A stretch of DNA of 64,000 nucleotides from assembly GCA_964036295.1 (NCBI GenBank), contig OZ038462.1:22134363-22198362 (forward strand), read 5' to 3'. A program made the position numbers and the translations under genes. The stretch is from Plumapathes pennacea (taxonomy: Eukaryota; Cnidaria; Anthozoa; Antipatharia; Myriopathidae). This document shows, piece by piece, positions 24,046 through 35,240 of this stretch (the stretch's first letter is position 1; every line of letters starts with the position of its first letter). Under the pieces are notes generated by a model. That model saw only the letters and a program-made list of their open reading frames with translations. It had not been told where the DNA came from and ran no database searches.

Positions 24046-27000
24046 CTAAGGAGTCCTCATCTTTTGGCGCAACTTGTGGAGTGGGATTGGTACGCCGGGA
24101 GAAGAATGAGCTCTCCTCCTGTCAAACAACAAACATAAAAAGCATGAGACAAGAAAAGTTGTATTTCGTGTGCAAACACAGAGCTGACAAACATCTCATG
24201 GTGTCATGTGAGCGTAGTTTGTACTTCTAGAAATTTGACCTCATTTGAGACGGTTTTATACACAGCAAGAACCTATCTTACACTGTTTAATAAAGTATGG
24301 CTGTCTTTCATTAATCTGTATCAGAATGATTCAGTATCTGGCCATGTTTGTATAAATGCAGTCTGCAAGTCAGTCAAAGGTTTTCCAGATTCAAAGAAAA
24401 CTAATGTTTAGTTAACATTGCCTGATACCTGACTTTTCAAGACAAACTAATTTAGAAAATACGCGATCTCATTAAGGGCCTCAGAAATCGTATATTTTGG
24501 CCTGAAATAGGTTCAGGATTTTGAGAAGCGCGAGAGTAAACCCCCCCCCCCCCCCCCCTTTCCCTGGGATACACTCACCTTTGGATGTTGGCATTATCAT
24601 TCCTGGGGGGACAGGTTGGGTTGCACTGTGGAGTACGACACCTGTCGATCAGATGTTGCCGTCTGCAGCGACAAGACGCCCGCGATGACTTTCTGCAGCG
24701 GCCTTGGTGATCGTGATGATGAAACCAACGCTGCAGCGCGTCATCGAGACCGCAGCCATCAATGCGCACCTTCAGCCAATCGCTGTTACGGAACAAAGCA
24801 ACAAATTGTATACATATAGCTATTATTTGTTTAATGCAGTCAACTCTCTCTAAGCGGACACCTTTCAAAGGCGGACAGCATGCAGATTTGTGCTTTACCG
24901 ATTTTCTCTTGTTTCTCTGTAACTAAACTCTCTCTAAGGCAGACACCTCCCTAAGGCGGACACTAAATCTAGTCTCGAGAATGTCCGCTTTAGAGAGAGC
25001 TCACTGTATAATGCAAGTCCCTGGGAGAACTAGCGTTGTTCTGCGTCAGCACAGCGGTAAAACGTAGAATGTGTCAAGACTAGGCATCATAGAAAGTAAA
25101 GAGAGATAAAGAGAGATGTACTCTTACCTGTGAGACAGAATGGCGTGAGAGAGACAAGCCGGAACGAAAGCGGCACTGAACAAATAAACAAATAAAAAGA
25201 CGAATTAATATATAGAATAATGGTGTAAATCAACCATCAGTGTCAAGAGATTCGTGAATTATATAGATCACTTTTCGCGTGACAGATAGAGCGGTTTTCA
25301 GATGTTTGTCAAAAGTGCGTGATTTACTTAGGTTTTGCGATTGGTATGCCTTTGAATTAGTCTAATATAGGTAAATTTTGCTTTGTCTTCATGGTCTGGG
25401 ATAGAGTATGGCCTTGAAAAGGACGAATGACATAAAGGCTACAAAGTTTGGTGAACAAGCCTGAAAAAGGGGACGAAAATCGACGTTTTGGTCTGAAGTG
25501 GCGTCAGAGTTTTGAGAACCGTGCGGCAAGTCTCCGGGTCATGGCTTACTGTACGTGTGAGTTCCTGAGAGAGTGCGTGATGTTTCTGCTCAACGTCAGG
25601 ATGCTCTTAAGCTCTTCCTCTGTCGGCTCTTTCAGCGCCTGGCCCCACGCAAGCTGAACCTCATCGTACAACCACTGGAACACAAAGAGTGGAGCTGACG
25701 AAAAGAAAAATGGAAACTTATTCATCTTCGGAACGCGTCTGAAATCCTAGAACCAAAGCGACTAAGAACGTATTGCAGGAACTCGACCCTGGCTACCAGT
25801 AGCACAGGTAAGCTGACCTGGTTGAATTAGTAACATGGCGGAAAAATGAAGCAAAAGAAAGCCCCTCGCTAAGTTCATTCATTCTCTCCGTGTTGCGATT
25901 GGAAGGGCTACACTTATATTGGAATTCCCGCCACGTTTGTAAAACAAAGACTCAAGCTTGTAACGCCATTTTAGCAACGTCACACTCATGTGCAGACGTG
26001 TGTCAGGTCCGTGTGATCACGGTACAATTTCTCCTTTCAATCCCTAAATACTGGGTGCAGTATACAGTAAGGAGAATATGGCATCTCATACTTCAGACAA
26101 AAACTGCTTCGACTGTCAATTCTCATGACGTCACTCATATATTTTCTTCACGAGTGACATGTGGAGTTTGGAGAATTTGAATGGCTTACTTTTGAGGTGG
26201 GGGTAGACATTGTGACCAAAGTAGCAGTTCCATGGCGTTGTGGGGTTTGCTTTGGCGCATTCCCGTGGGACTACTCCCTTCCAGTATCTGTTGTGAGGGC
26301 ATTGAAATGTAAGAATCCTACAATGTTAACATCGATAAAAAGGACTGGAACCTAATTTTTTTCCCTATTTTACACTAGGTCCCAGTCCCTTTCTGGCTTA
26401 TATATACTAAGGGCCAGTCTTTTCAGTCTTTTTTTTTCTCGTTTTTACGAGGTCATTATAAATTCACTTTTATGAAATCGACAAAGGGCCCTTTTATAAG
26501 AAATTATACGTTAACACGTGCAGCTAAGTATCAGAGCCCTGGGAATTGATTTCATCCTTACTTCATTCCTTCCATGATTGTCTTGGTTGGTCCGCAGTTC
26601 TGTGAGCCAGCGGGACAGCCACTCAGCGGACTTCCATTGAGATACCACCCGGAGTCGGCGAGGCCTCGAACTTTCACCGTCGAGTTTATCTTCCTCAGAT
26701 GATCAGCGATTCTGTCTAAGTTGAGAATCACTCCAATTCCTCCGGCGCTGCAAAAAGACAAGATCAAGAAGATTGTTCTCGGAAAGGCACACATCTGAAT
26801 AAGACACTTTCGCAATCATGCGCAGTGGCAAACAGTACTGCAAAGGGAATCGAAACTCTCACGATCGATTGCGGTATATCGGTGTTGCTCGCATGTACTT
26901 TTTAGAGACATCCATGATCGAAATTATGCTTGCTATGACGTTTCTTTGAACCAAACAGCCCACAAGGCCAAACACGAAAGAGATAAGGTGCGAGGTTAAA

Positions 27001-30000
27001 GGTCAAGGAATGAAGTGAAAGAGTAAAGGTCAAATAACTCACCTACTCCCAGCCAGTAACAGATGATTGGCGTTATAGAGGCCTTGTGGAAGTAATTTCT
27101 CGATAACTTTGTCCAGAATACGTACACCCTGAAATGAAATTGCCTCTGCAAAAGAAGACAAGAAATAATGTTATCATGGCCGTTATGCAAGAGGAAAGCT
27201 TAGCCTCTGATGAAAGTTTAGATTTTATTTTACATTTTAAAAAAATCTTATGAGTTATAAAGTGAGAATTTACTATAAAAATACCGTGTTCATTCACGCA
27301 TCTCGCTGCGCCGGCCTTTTTAATCAAGATATCAGCCTTAAACTCGAGGTGGAACCGTTCAGAAATAAAATCGATCTGTCGATGAGTGAACTCTACAACT
27401 GAAGTTGAAGATTCTTCTTAAGTTATCGCTTTCACTTTTAAGAGTGGCGGTAAACTTCAATGTTCTCCTTTTCTCAGTTTCTGAGCAGGAATATATCATA
27501 CAGTATGAAAGGGTTAAACACTTTGAGTGGGCAAAGCTTCTAAAAATAGCATTCAGATAGCGAATTTCGTTTGCGTAATATACGCCGGGATTGAGACTCT
27601 TTAAATCACAAATTGCTGCCATTTCTGGGACCGGAACTAAATTCCAAAAATCTGACCGGTTTCCGGGTCCGCTTCCGCTGAATCTGCACAGTTCCCCCAT
27701 TTGTCTTGGCTGTAGTGGTGCGTGGTCCCGCACCACTGCTGACCGAAGTTGTTTTTGGTCGTACAAGAATTGTACTTCACTCCAAGATATTCGAACGGGA
27801 AGACACAACATTCGCCGCTCCATGTCTTCACTTTGCAACCCGCGGCATTTGACAAGCCTAACAAGAAAACAAACAAAAAATAGCTAGACCAGGGGCGCGG
27901 ATCCAGACCGCTTTCCACTGGCTTACGAAAACCGGTCAATTTTTTGCAGAAATGGCAGGAAGTGGCGTTTTAGAGAGCCAAGAGTTTCCGGACTCCCTAG
28001 AAGCTCGAGATTTTGGCGTTTGTATATTTGGAAAGCGGTCAGAGTTTCTTGTGGATCCGCCCTTGTATACAGTCTCCTCCGCAGAAGCGCCCTGAGAACG
28101 TTTGGCGGGAGCCAGGTAACGGGGCGCAGCAGGCGCCTTTCCCGTCGTTCCCGGCGCCTTCTGCCCAACGCGCGCGCAATCAACTATCAAAAGAAATCTC
28201 TGCGGAGGAGAGAGGTTTATCAACAAGAAGCGACGGGAATTATATTGTCCAGAACTGACGTACCTCCGGTTTCGTATTTAGACGCGTTTCCACTCCAAAC
28301 GTCGCTCGAACAATATGGCACATATCTGGAAAGATTAAAGTATTTCTCAAATGATAGATGATCAGCGCAACGGAAATACAAGACCGATCTCCCTTGTAAA
28401 ACTAGCAAGGACTCAACTGAATATGGGCCTTAAGTATTGGTCACTCTGCGATGACAGTTTCTCAATTTTGTCATATACTAACGTCATAACCTGCTTTGAT
28501 CAGCTATGTGACGTCAGACACTGTCTCGTCCCATGTTTTGATTTGTACTCACACATGATTTGCGTTCCACCAGTGAGGGTTTTCTTCTGGGTCAGGGGAA
28601 AGTATTCCACTTCCTTCACAGCAAATGCAAGAAAATAAAGACAATATACTCTTAATCATCATTTAGACTATCGATAAATGGAGGCGGACAGAAGTCCAAC
28701 ACAGTATGACGAGAGTGCAACATTGTAAAACATCAGCATCTGGAATTCAGCTCAATTTCAACCTAAATCGACCTCATATAGGTCTGGTTTTAATAATTGT
28801 TTAAGGCCTGGCAAAACGAGGCGGCAATATTGTCAACGGGCGTAGGTTTCCCGCCAAATGCTGCCTCGTTTGCCACACGTGAAGCATTTGTTGCGGACAC
28901 AAATTTGTTGCCGCCACAATGTGTTGTCGTTTTGCCAACTGGAGCCATTATGGGTTCCTTTACACCGTATTTCCCCGCCCGGGGTCAAAGTAAAGACATG
29001 GAACTAAGATTTAGACGGAAGGTTTTGCGTGAACAAGTGCTTTGCAAGCACATGGACATAACAATCACGGACTATGAGTTACAAGTGAAATTTTACACAA
29101 ACATAAGTTGTAATACAACAGGAGTAGCGTTAGTCTTATTTATAGCGTACTTGTCTTTTTAATATTTTTTTAGCGCTTATTTCAAATTTCGCATTCAACA
29201 GGGACGCTTAATCGAGAGAGAGCGCTTATTTGAGGAAATACGGTAGCTCCTAAAAATAGGTTTTAACCACGCAATCTAACACACGTACCAGCACACTCGC
29301 TTCGTGGTGGTCTACAGACTTGAAGTCCAAGATACTAATATTGTGCAGTGTGATGTAAATATCAACTAAACTGATAGACTAGCCATGAAGATGTTCTGTC
29401 GCAACTGTTGGTTACTCGGAGTGTTACGTCAAGCAGCCCTTGTTACACACGACCCCACCAATCTTGCATAAATAAAGGTTATTTATTGATTGGTTTGACT
29501 TTCAATAGCTTACATTTTGTTTTTCATAAAGTTTCTCTGATTTGTTTATACCTCTTCGTGTTGCTGGCCATCCGGACGACGTCATCAAGCCTCTCATGTT
29601 GTCCCATCGATGCTTGCAGGATTCAGGGCTGTAGCAGAACATGCCGCCTGACGTTGAAGATTAGAAAATCGGTCAAAACGCAAAAATTGCCGTTTCCTTT
29701 AGTTGGTTGGCTGAGAGCTGTTTTTATTCTTGCTGTTACTATATTGCTGTCGTTGTTCTTGTGTCGGTTACATTAGAGCGGTTTTCGGATGACTGTCGAA
29801 AGTAATTGTGTGATTGCTTAGGTTTTGCGTTTGCTTCGCTTTCGGACTGGTCCACACGAGTTTGTCAGCATGCTCAGCCAATCACTGGAACAAAACCAAA
29901 ACCAAAACCAAGCACTTCTCACGCAAGCAATGGCGTGTACTCGCACTGCTGATTGGAAAGTAAAACCAAACGCAAGACCAAACGCAAATTACTTTGGCTT

Positions 30001-32206
30001 CCAATTGGCTGAACTGTTTTCTCTCAGTCTCTGTGATTGGCCTGTGTGATTACTTTGGTTTTGGTCTTCGACAGTCATTCGAAAACAGCTCTAACTAATT
30101 CTGTTACTGTAATTTTGATGCCTATTACTTCTGTCTCAAAGAGAGGCGTGGTGCAAAAACTTTCTTATGAAAATGTGTTTCATTCGTGCTCCAGTTTTTC
30201 ACGCAAATCAAGCTTATTTTTATAAGAAAAAAAGGGTTTTTACTTGTTGATAACGAGCTTACTATACGAGGTGTATAAATACAACACGACGTACATGGTC
30301 GACAGACTGGTCGGCGACACAATCAAAAATCAAGTAGAGGTTAAAACTGAAAAAAGCATCTACAAAAGGTTTACTTGTAATCACAGTGAAGCCGTAATAT
30401 CTACCGTAATACAATAATGGAAACAATACCTTCTAAATATACGATCCAGCGTTTGCTCCCTGGGGTTTTCTTCAAATAATAACTGAAAAGAAAAGCGTGA
30501 AATAATGTTTGAATTACATGAGCATCTTAAATCAAAAACAAACTTTGCTTAACTTTTCCTTGTAACCTTTTCCTTGCCAAAAGCACTCGTAGCTAAGAAC
30601 TTTCAACTTTAAACTGTTACTTGAAACCTATAAAAGCTGTGACCGCTCAAATGAAAGCTTTGACTCAGTAAGTACATTCTACTGAATAGCAGCCGGGGGG
30701 GGGGGGGGGGGGGGGTGGCACTCATTATAATTTTGAGTGGGGATGTGCCGCCCGGTCCTGAAAACCCTTACCCTATTTCAGACCAAAATACCTGATTTTC
30801 TATACCCTATTTCAGACCTGATTCCAAAATGTATACCCTATTTCAGACCTTTGTTTAGAGATTTTTTTGTTCTTTTGCAACGATTTCCGCCCTGTGTTTT
30901 CTTCCATTTGATATCGATACCCTATTTCAGACCGAAAAGGCAAAATCGATACCCTATTTCAGACTAAAAATGCTTGAAAACGATACCCTTTGGGGCGGCA
31001 CATACCTATATGGCTTATATATGGGAGTACCCCCCCCCCTCCCCCCCCCCCCCCCCCCCAGGGAATAGCAGTGTTCACTTCCAACTCCTGAACTGTCAAA
31101 TGAAACCTTATAAGAACTTAGCAATAGCTGTGTTGATGAAAAGAACGAATGGCTTTTGACCAAGAAAGTGCAGCATCAAAGCTAAAATGTAGTACAACTC
31201 AATAATATAACACTCAACGTAAATTTTCGAAAGGCCACGGGAAAATATCACTTTACTAATGCGCGCACACAAACCGGGGCCGTGCCACACATACACACCT
31301 TTCTACACGTCAGATACCTCGCATTAGCATGTATCCGGCCGGGAATTTATCTACAAATACTTGATAAGGAATTCCTATTAGCACCTCGGCGACGACTTCA
31401 CGGAACGGAACTGATGCTATGACGCAGGCATGCAATTTCGCTGTCGATAACGTCCTAGCAGATCCGAGCGATGCGACCATTCTTGTTCTTATTTCATTAT
31501 TTTCAAATACGCTCTTCCCAACTTTACGTTTCCATTGTCAGTAAGGAGAACTCATATTTAGCTTGTTAGATCTACAGATATTCCGACCAATATGTAGGCT
31601 CTCCTGGCATACATACCCGCACACGCAAACCTGACTCAACCATTCAAATCAATCACGCCACTCTCAACTCCTAAACTCAGTGCATAGTATTCTACAACAA
31701 GGTGTTATCAGAGGCCGCATTCTCCCTACACTGCACGGGATGTAAATGGGAGAGTTGGAAAGGAGAATTTAGCTCTACATTAAATCACTTACCCGGCACG
31801 CGCTCCGTAATTGCAGGTGACGTTTCTGTCATCGATGTAATGTAGACGCATGTCGAAAAGATCGCTCCCCTTGCCGTTGCAATTCTGCAGATGTGTCGCC
31901 AAGTATTTGAGTTGGACTTTAAGATCCGATACGGAATCTTCGGTGAAGCTCGTTACGAGACAAGGAAGCGATCCAAGCATGCAGCAAAGGATGACAACGA
32001 CACCAAGATTCGGCCAAAACTTTTTACCACCAGAAGAAAAGAAAAAAAAACGCATGTAATTGAACTCATTTGTCCTCAAATATATTGAGAAAAAGAGGTC
32101 AAACTTACACAGCTCTTAAAATGTTACAACAGAAGTGTGTGAGGAACTTGTCCAGTGGGCTATTCGACTCTACAAAACATACATTTTCAGTCTTACTCAC
32201 CTGCAT
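24046..32206 (-). CDS. NOTUM: NOTUM-type palmitoleoyl-protein carboxylesterase (14 exons)
   Basis: NOTUM is a secreted esterase that removes palmitoleate from Wnt proteins. Exons (transcript order): 32201-32206 (ATG CAG), 31793-32019, 30430-30482, 29552-29647, 28553-28613, 28264-28325, 27274-27305, 27043-27128, 26562-26747, 26190-26287, 25550-25694, 25128-25175, 24579-24782, 24046-24118. All phases join; 458 residues against about 496 in human. Seen: signal peptide FWPNLGVVVILCCMLGSLPC; RNVTCNYGARAGYYL; GSKRWIVYLEGG; FCYSPESC; ENPHWWNAN; YVPYCSSDVWSG; nucleophile motif LLLAGSSAGG split over two exons; VRGLADSGWYLNG; acid region FVFQWLYDE; histidine region VPACLSHAI; DRCRTPQCNPTCPP. Serine, Asp and His of the family's catalytic triad are thus all present. 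The 32-nt exon 27274-27305 and the last exon (23 codons, no recognised similarity) are the least certain parts. Confidence 0.9.
24837..25006. mobile_element. MITE, CAGTCAACTCTCTC family, copy C
   Basis: The ends are CAGTCAACTCTCTCTAAGCG and GCTTTAGAGAGAGCTCACTG. An internal second pair (CTCTCTCTAAGGCAGACACC) suggests a composite or partly duplicated copy. It lies in the NOTUM intron between 24782 and 25128. Confidence 0.75.
27657..27857 (-). CDS. Fibronectin type II (FN2) module exon within a NOTUM intron
   Basis: After a good acceptor (TTTGTTTTCTTGTTAG) the frame reads LSNAAGCKVKTWSGECC, then VFPFEYLGVKYNSC, TTKNNFGQQWCGTTHH and DKWGNCADS. This is an FN2 domain with cysteines and aromatics in the usual spacing. 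FN2 modules bind collagen or other extracellular partners. The exon enters in phase 1, identical to the NOTUM intron in which it lies (28264 to 27305, same strand). A GTCAGA donor at 27656-27651 would make it 201 nt and symmetric (1-1), so it could splice into NOTUM without a frameshift. If that weak donor is skipped, the frame stops at TAG 27637-27639. It may be an alternative NOTUM exon, an alternative 3' exon, or a relic. The domain call is firm; membership in NOTUM is not. Confidence 0.6.
27889..28065. mobile_element. MITE with CAGGGGCG-GGATCC ends (hAT-like)
   Basis: The ends CCAGGGGCGCGGATCC and GGATCCGCCCTTG are imperfect inverted repeats. The subterminal GACCGCTTTCCA / TGGAAAGCGGTC is also inverted. 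Ends of CAGGGGCGGATCC type are common in hAT-derived elements. I see no 8-bp target duplication. It lies just upstream of the FN2 exon in the NOTUM intron. Confidence 0.65.
28614..29551. other. NOTUM intron; no further gene
   Basis: This intron holds a GC-richer patch (28800-28960) and a CGCTTATTTGAGGAAATACGG-type repeat at 29170-29245. A related repeat recurs around 35690-35760. No exon is supported here. Confidence 0.4.
29775..30093. mobile_element. MITE, AGAGCGGTTTTCGGATGA family
   Basis: The left end AGAGCGGTTTTCGGATGACT (then GTCGAAAGTAATTG) is mirrored by GTCTTCGACAGTCATTCGAA then AACAGCTCT. The interior is rich in AACCAAAACCAAAAC and CCAATTGGC-like words. The element is about 320 bp, non-coding and intronic in NOTUM. 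A left-end fragment lies at about 25289-25350. Confidence 0.8.
30695..31061. mobile_element. Element with ACCCTATTTCAGACC core repeats bounded by G-run and C-run
   Basis: A G-run (30695-30715) leads into GGATGTGCCGCCC, and the right side has GGGGCGGCACATACC followed by C-runs (31030-31060), so the termini are inverted. The core holds five or more copies of TACCCTATTTCAGACC at irregular spacing. It is non-coding and lies in a NOTUM intron. Confidence 0.7.
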
Positions 32207-33785
32207 TTTGTATTCCAGCAATTTTTTTGCACGGGCCACCAACTCAAGACGACACCAACGTCAAGTACTTTGATGACAAGAAGTTTGAACTGCGATATTG
32301 AACAATTTGCGAAACTAAGATCAGTCGGAGATAAGCCACTATGAGCTTGATACGACTCTTCTCGGGATAGTAAACCTGTGCCGATCACAACTGGCACATG
32401 ACCAGGGGATACCTTTATCGCATTCTATGATTGGCTTCTATGACACAGCGGCAAACATGAAAGCCGTCGTCTGATTGTTTACTGATGTTATGAATAAAGC
32501 AAATAAACCTCAGCAAGTCAATTAGCGTTATTGGATTACACCAGCCTTAACTTCATTGGAGCTTCGTAATACTTGCGTCTTTGATCGTGGGGTTAATATA
32601 AAATCATCTTTTCATGTTTGCTTACTCTAATTACTTAAAACAATAAGTAATTAACAATATTCAAGCTAGCGGACGCACTTGCTCGCAGAGTTGACTCGCA
32701 TGGAGCCGTGAGCTTCGGGCACGTCCTTGTGTTGGCTTGACTGTCCGTTTGTAGACACAAATTTCCGCGAGGTGGAGCGCGGGCTAATGATCAAATTGTG
32801 ATAATGATACCGTTCGGCGGCAACTCAAAGCTAACACGTAATTATGACCCGTGGGATCAAAAAGAAACCGCTATGTTAGGAGTAGCATGCATGTTATTGT
32901 GAACGCGAGTTTAACTCAATAAGAGATGACAAAAGGTCGAAGTTGTGTGGTAAAACTTCCGTCGGTTTTTTTGTTATACTTAGCGGTGTTTGTTCGGTCC
33001 GCTGAAACGCGCTGTCGAAACCCTCCACTCCATGCAGAGTGCCGCAGGGAACGGGTGGTCGACAAAAACTGATGTCACACGCAAGAAAAACAGATGCTGA
33101 TGCTCAGATCGGTCTGAGCTTTGCTTCAAAAAGGCGTTCCTTCTCGAATACTTTAATAACCACTCTCCCCAAATGTTTCTACTCCCGCTCCCTCTCTCAA
33201 GTCTCCATCTTGCGTTTATAGCCGCAATACAGCATAAAGAAGGTCAAGTTTAAATAAACCCTTTCTTTTTTCTCGTTTTGTTAAGGTTTTTCGTGTACAA
33301 ATTCCAGAGGTCGTACTCCGGAAATATCGCCATTTTCGCAAATTTCAGCGTTGTTTTTGTGTGTTAGCTGCTAAAATTTACTAAATGACAAACATATTTA
33401 GCGGTTCATCATTGAAGCTCGTGTTTTGTCTTTTATGGCCTGATACAAAAAGGATTTTTAAAAACGCCCACTTCCAAAAATATCTAACAGCAAATATAAT
33501 TAACAAGCTCTTGACATTAAACGGGCGCTTATAAAATGGCAGTGAGGGTTGGCCGGATTCTTGAAAAAGGAAGTAAGGAGGAATCCAATCACAGTGACAT
33601 TTAGAATGCGTTAGAGAAATAGAAAACTGAATTTCAAATAGCCGGTTTGTTAGGAGTTTTTAATAAACATGATCACTTGTTTCTAGCAGTGACTCAAATT
33701 CCCTTGTCAGAGAAACGGGTCTGAAATGCTGGGACACCAAACCAATTTAGGTGCGCAAAGCATCACGGTCAATAGACATTTTTCG
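32207..33785. other. NOTUM 5' flank; no gene seen
   Basis: The 5' untranslated part of NOTUM presumably begins within 32207-32450. No TATA box stands out. From 32450 to 33785 I see neither a gene nor a clear repeat, apart from an ACGGGCGCTTATAAAATGGC word shared with other dispersed repeats. Confidence 0.35.
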
Positions 33786-33789
33786 ACCG

Positions 33790-33960
33790 TTCGGTCACAC
33801 TATTTTTGAGTCAGCGGTCATTGCACAGAACAAGACTGTGAATTGTGATGATTTTGTAGTTCAGTGTAACGTTCGTAAAACCTCAAGACTTGGCCAAGAA
33901 ACTCAATACTAGGACTCAAGACTCAACTATAAGTTAGTTCAATGTAGTTGTGCACAAGAA
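33790..33960 (+). repeat. Low-copy relative of the 65-bp satellite
   Basis: GAGTCAGCGGTCATTGCACA, then TTCAGTGTAACGTTCGTAAA, ACTTGGCCAAGAAACTCAAT and AAGTTAGTTCAATGTA match the left flank and first monomers of the array that starts at 61346. Here there are only one to two monomers. Confidence 0.8.
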
Positions 33961-33994
33961 AAACTGTGCTTGCACACGAGGTGGAAATAAAAGT

Positions 33995-34150
33995 TCATTT
34001 GACTGACACCCGACCCCTAAACGGTACCACATCACATTAAAATACAGCGTTTAATGCCGAGCATTCTAAGCGGTACCAAAACCCGTGATTTTGACCCCTA
34101 AGAGGTACGACGAGCATCCCCGTCCTTTTGTATATGGGAGTCCCCCCTAG
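33995..34150. repeat. Partial copy of the CCCCTAAACGGTACCAC element
   Basis: It matches 56384-56540 in direct orientation (CTGACACCCGACCCCTAAAC, CTAAGCGGTACCAAAAC, GAGCATCCCCGTCC, GGGAGTCCCCCC). Only the right half of the full element is present. Confidence 0.75.
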
Positions 34151-34419
34151 CTGGCGGTTTCAGTGGATGCGGGTGAAACTCATCGTTTGATTGCAACGAC
34201 GCCATTTTGCATTTCGAAGAGGGGAGACTGAGGGCGAGTGACAAAGTGACGGGGAGGCAGGGACCCCAACCTCGTTCCCAGAGAAAAAGCCCTGGGAACG
34301 AGGTTCCCTCCTGTCACTTTGTCACTCGCCATCAATCTCCAATCCTTCGAAATGCAAAAAGGCGGCGTTGCGACCAAACGTGTGTTTCCCCTGCATATCC
34401 ACTAAAACCGTCAGCTAGC
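34147..34419. mobile_element. Fold-back element of 273 bp
   Basis: The outer arms CTAGCTGGCGGTTTCAGTGG / CCACTAAAACCGTCAGCTAG and inner arms CATTTTGCATTTCGAAG / CTTCGAAATGCAAAAAGG converge on GAACGAGGTT / AACCTCGTTCCC. The latter word recurs at 47506-47564. No coding capacity. Confidence 0.8.
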
Positions 34420-34844
34420 AGGCTATGCCATTAGACCGAGCTACATAGTAATGGCGACGAACGCTGGCCAAAGGAAGTGACGTCAAGAACATACTGCGGT
34501 GTCCGCTAAATACTGCTAATCCAGCTAATGGAGAGGCGTGAGGGCTCTTGTAATTTCTCAGTGGGGTGATCGGAAATTCTTAGAACTTCAAAGGTTAAAG
34601 CCAAATTGTATTTTTATCTTACAAAAATAATCGGACTCCCGAGGGCTGAATCGGGACCACCGGGTTGTCGGCTCCGCGGGACACGTGCTATGCATAAAAA
34701 GCGGCAAGAAATCGCGTGTGTTACAAAAACACGAAACAGTGAAACAACAAATTAGGAGCCGATAGTAACTTTGTTTTTGTTTGTCGGCAAAAAAAAACGT
34801 GACCTGACATGTTTCAGACTGATAGGCAGAGACTCCACACGAGG

Positions 34845-35240
34845 GCGACAGAAAGGAGAATGACACACACAAGATGGTGACGGAAGCAGTAGATGGAAAA
34901 AAAGACACACACAAGATGGTGACGGAAAGGAGATACTAAAGGCAGTAGATGTAAAAAAGAGACAGACAAGATGGCGACGAAAGGAAAGAGACTCACAACA
35001 TGGTGACGAAACGGAGAGAGAGAAACATAAGATGGTGACGGAAGGGAGATACTAAAGGCAGTGGGTGTAAAAGAGAGACAGACAAGATGACGATGGAAAG
35101 GAAAGACACAAGACGGTGACAGACAGGAGAGAGACACACACAAGATAGTGACAGAAAGGATATACCAAAGGCAGTGGATGTAAGAGATATACACAGGAAA
35201 AAACAACAGGGACAAAGGGAAAACACGCACAGACAGACAA
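34845..35240. repeat. Degenerate purine-rich minisatellite
   Basis: Units contain ACAAGATGGTGACGGAAAGG and, every second or third unit, AGATACTAAAGGCAGTAGATG. Roughly ten diverged copies are present. Long ORFs on the opposite strand are by-products. Confidence 0.75.

Noticed and set aside
27637-27939. A 100-residue frame with an apparent signal peptide (FLFVFLLGLSNAAG) before the FN2 domain
   Set aside because: The hydrophobic leader is a polypyrimidine tract and splice acceptor read through, and the N-terminal part comes from the hAT-like MITE at 27889-28065.
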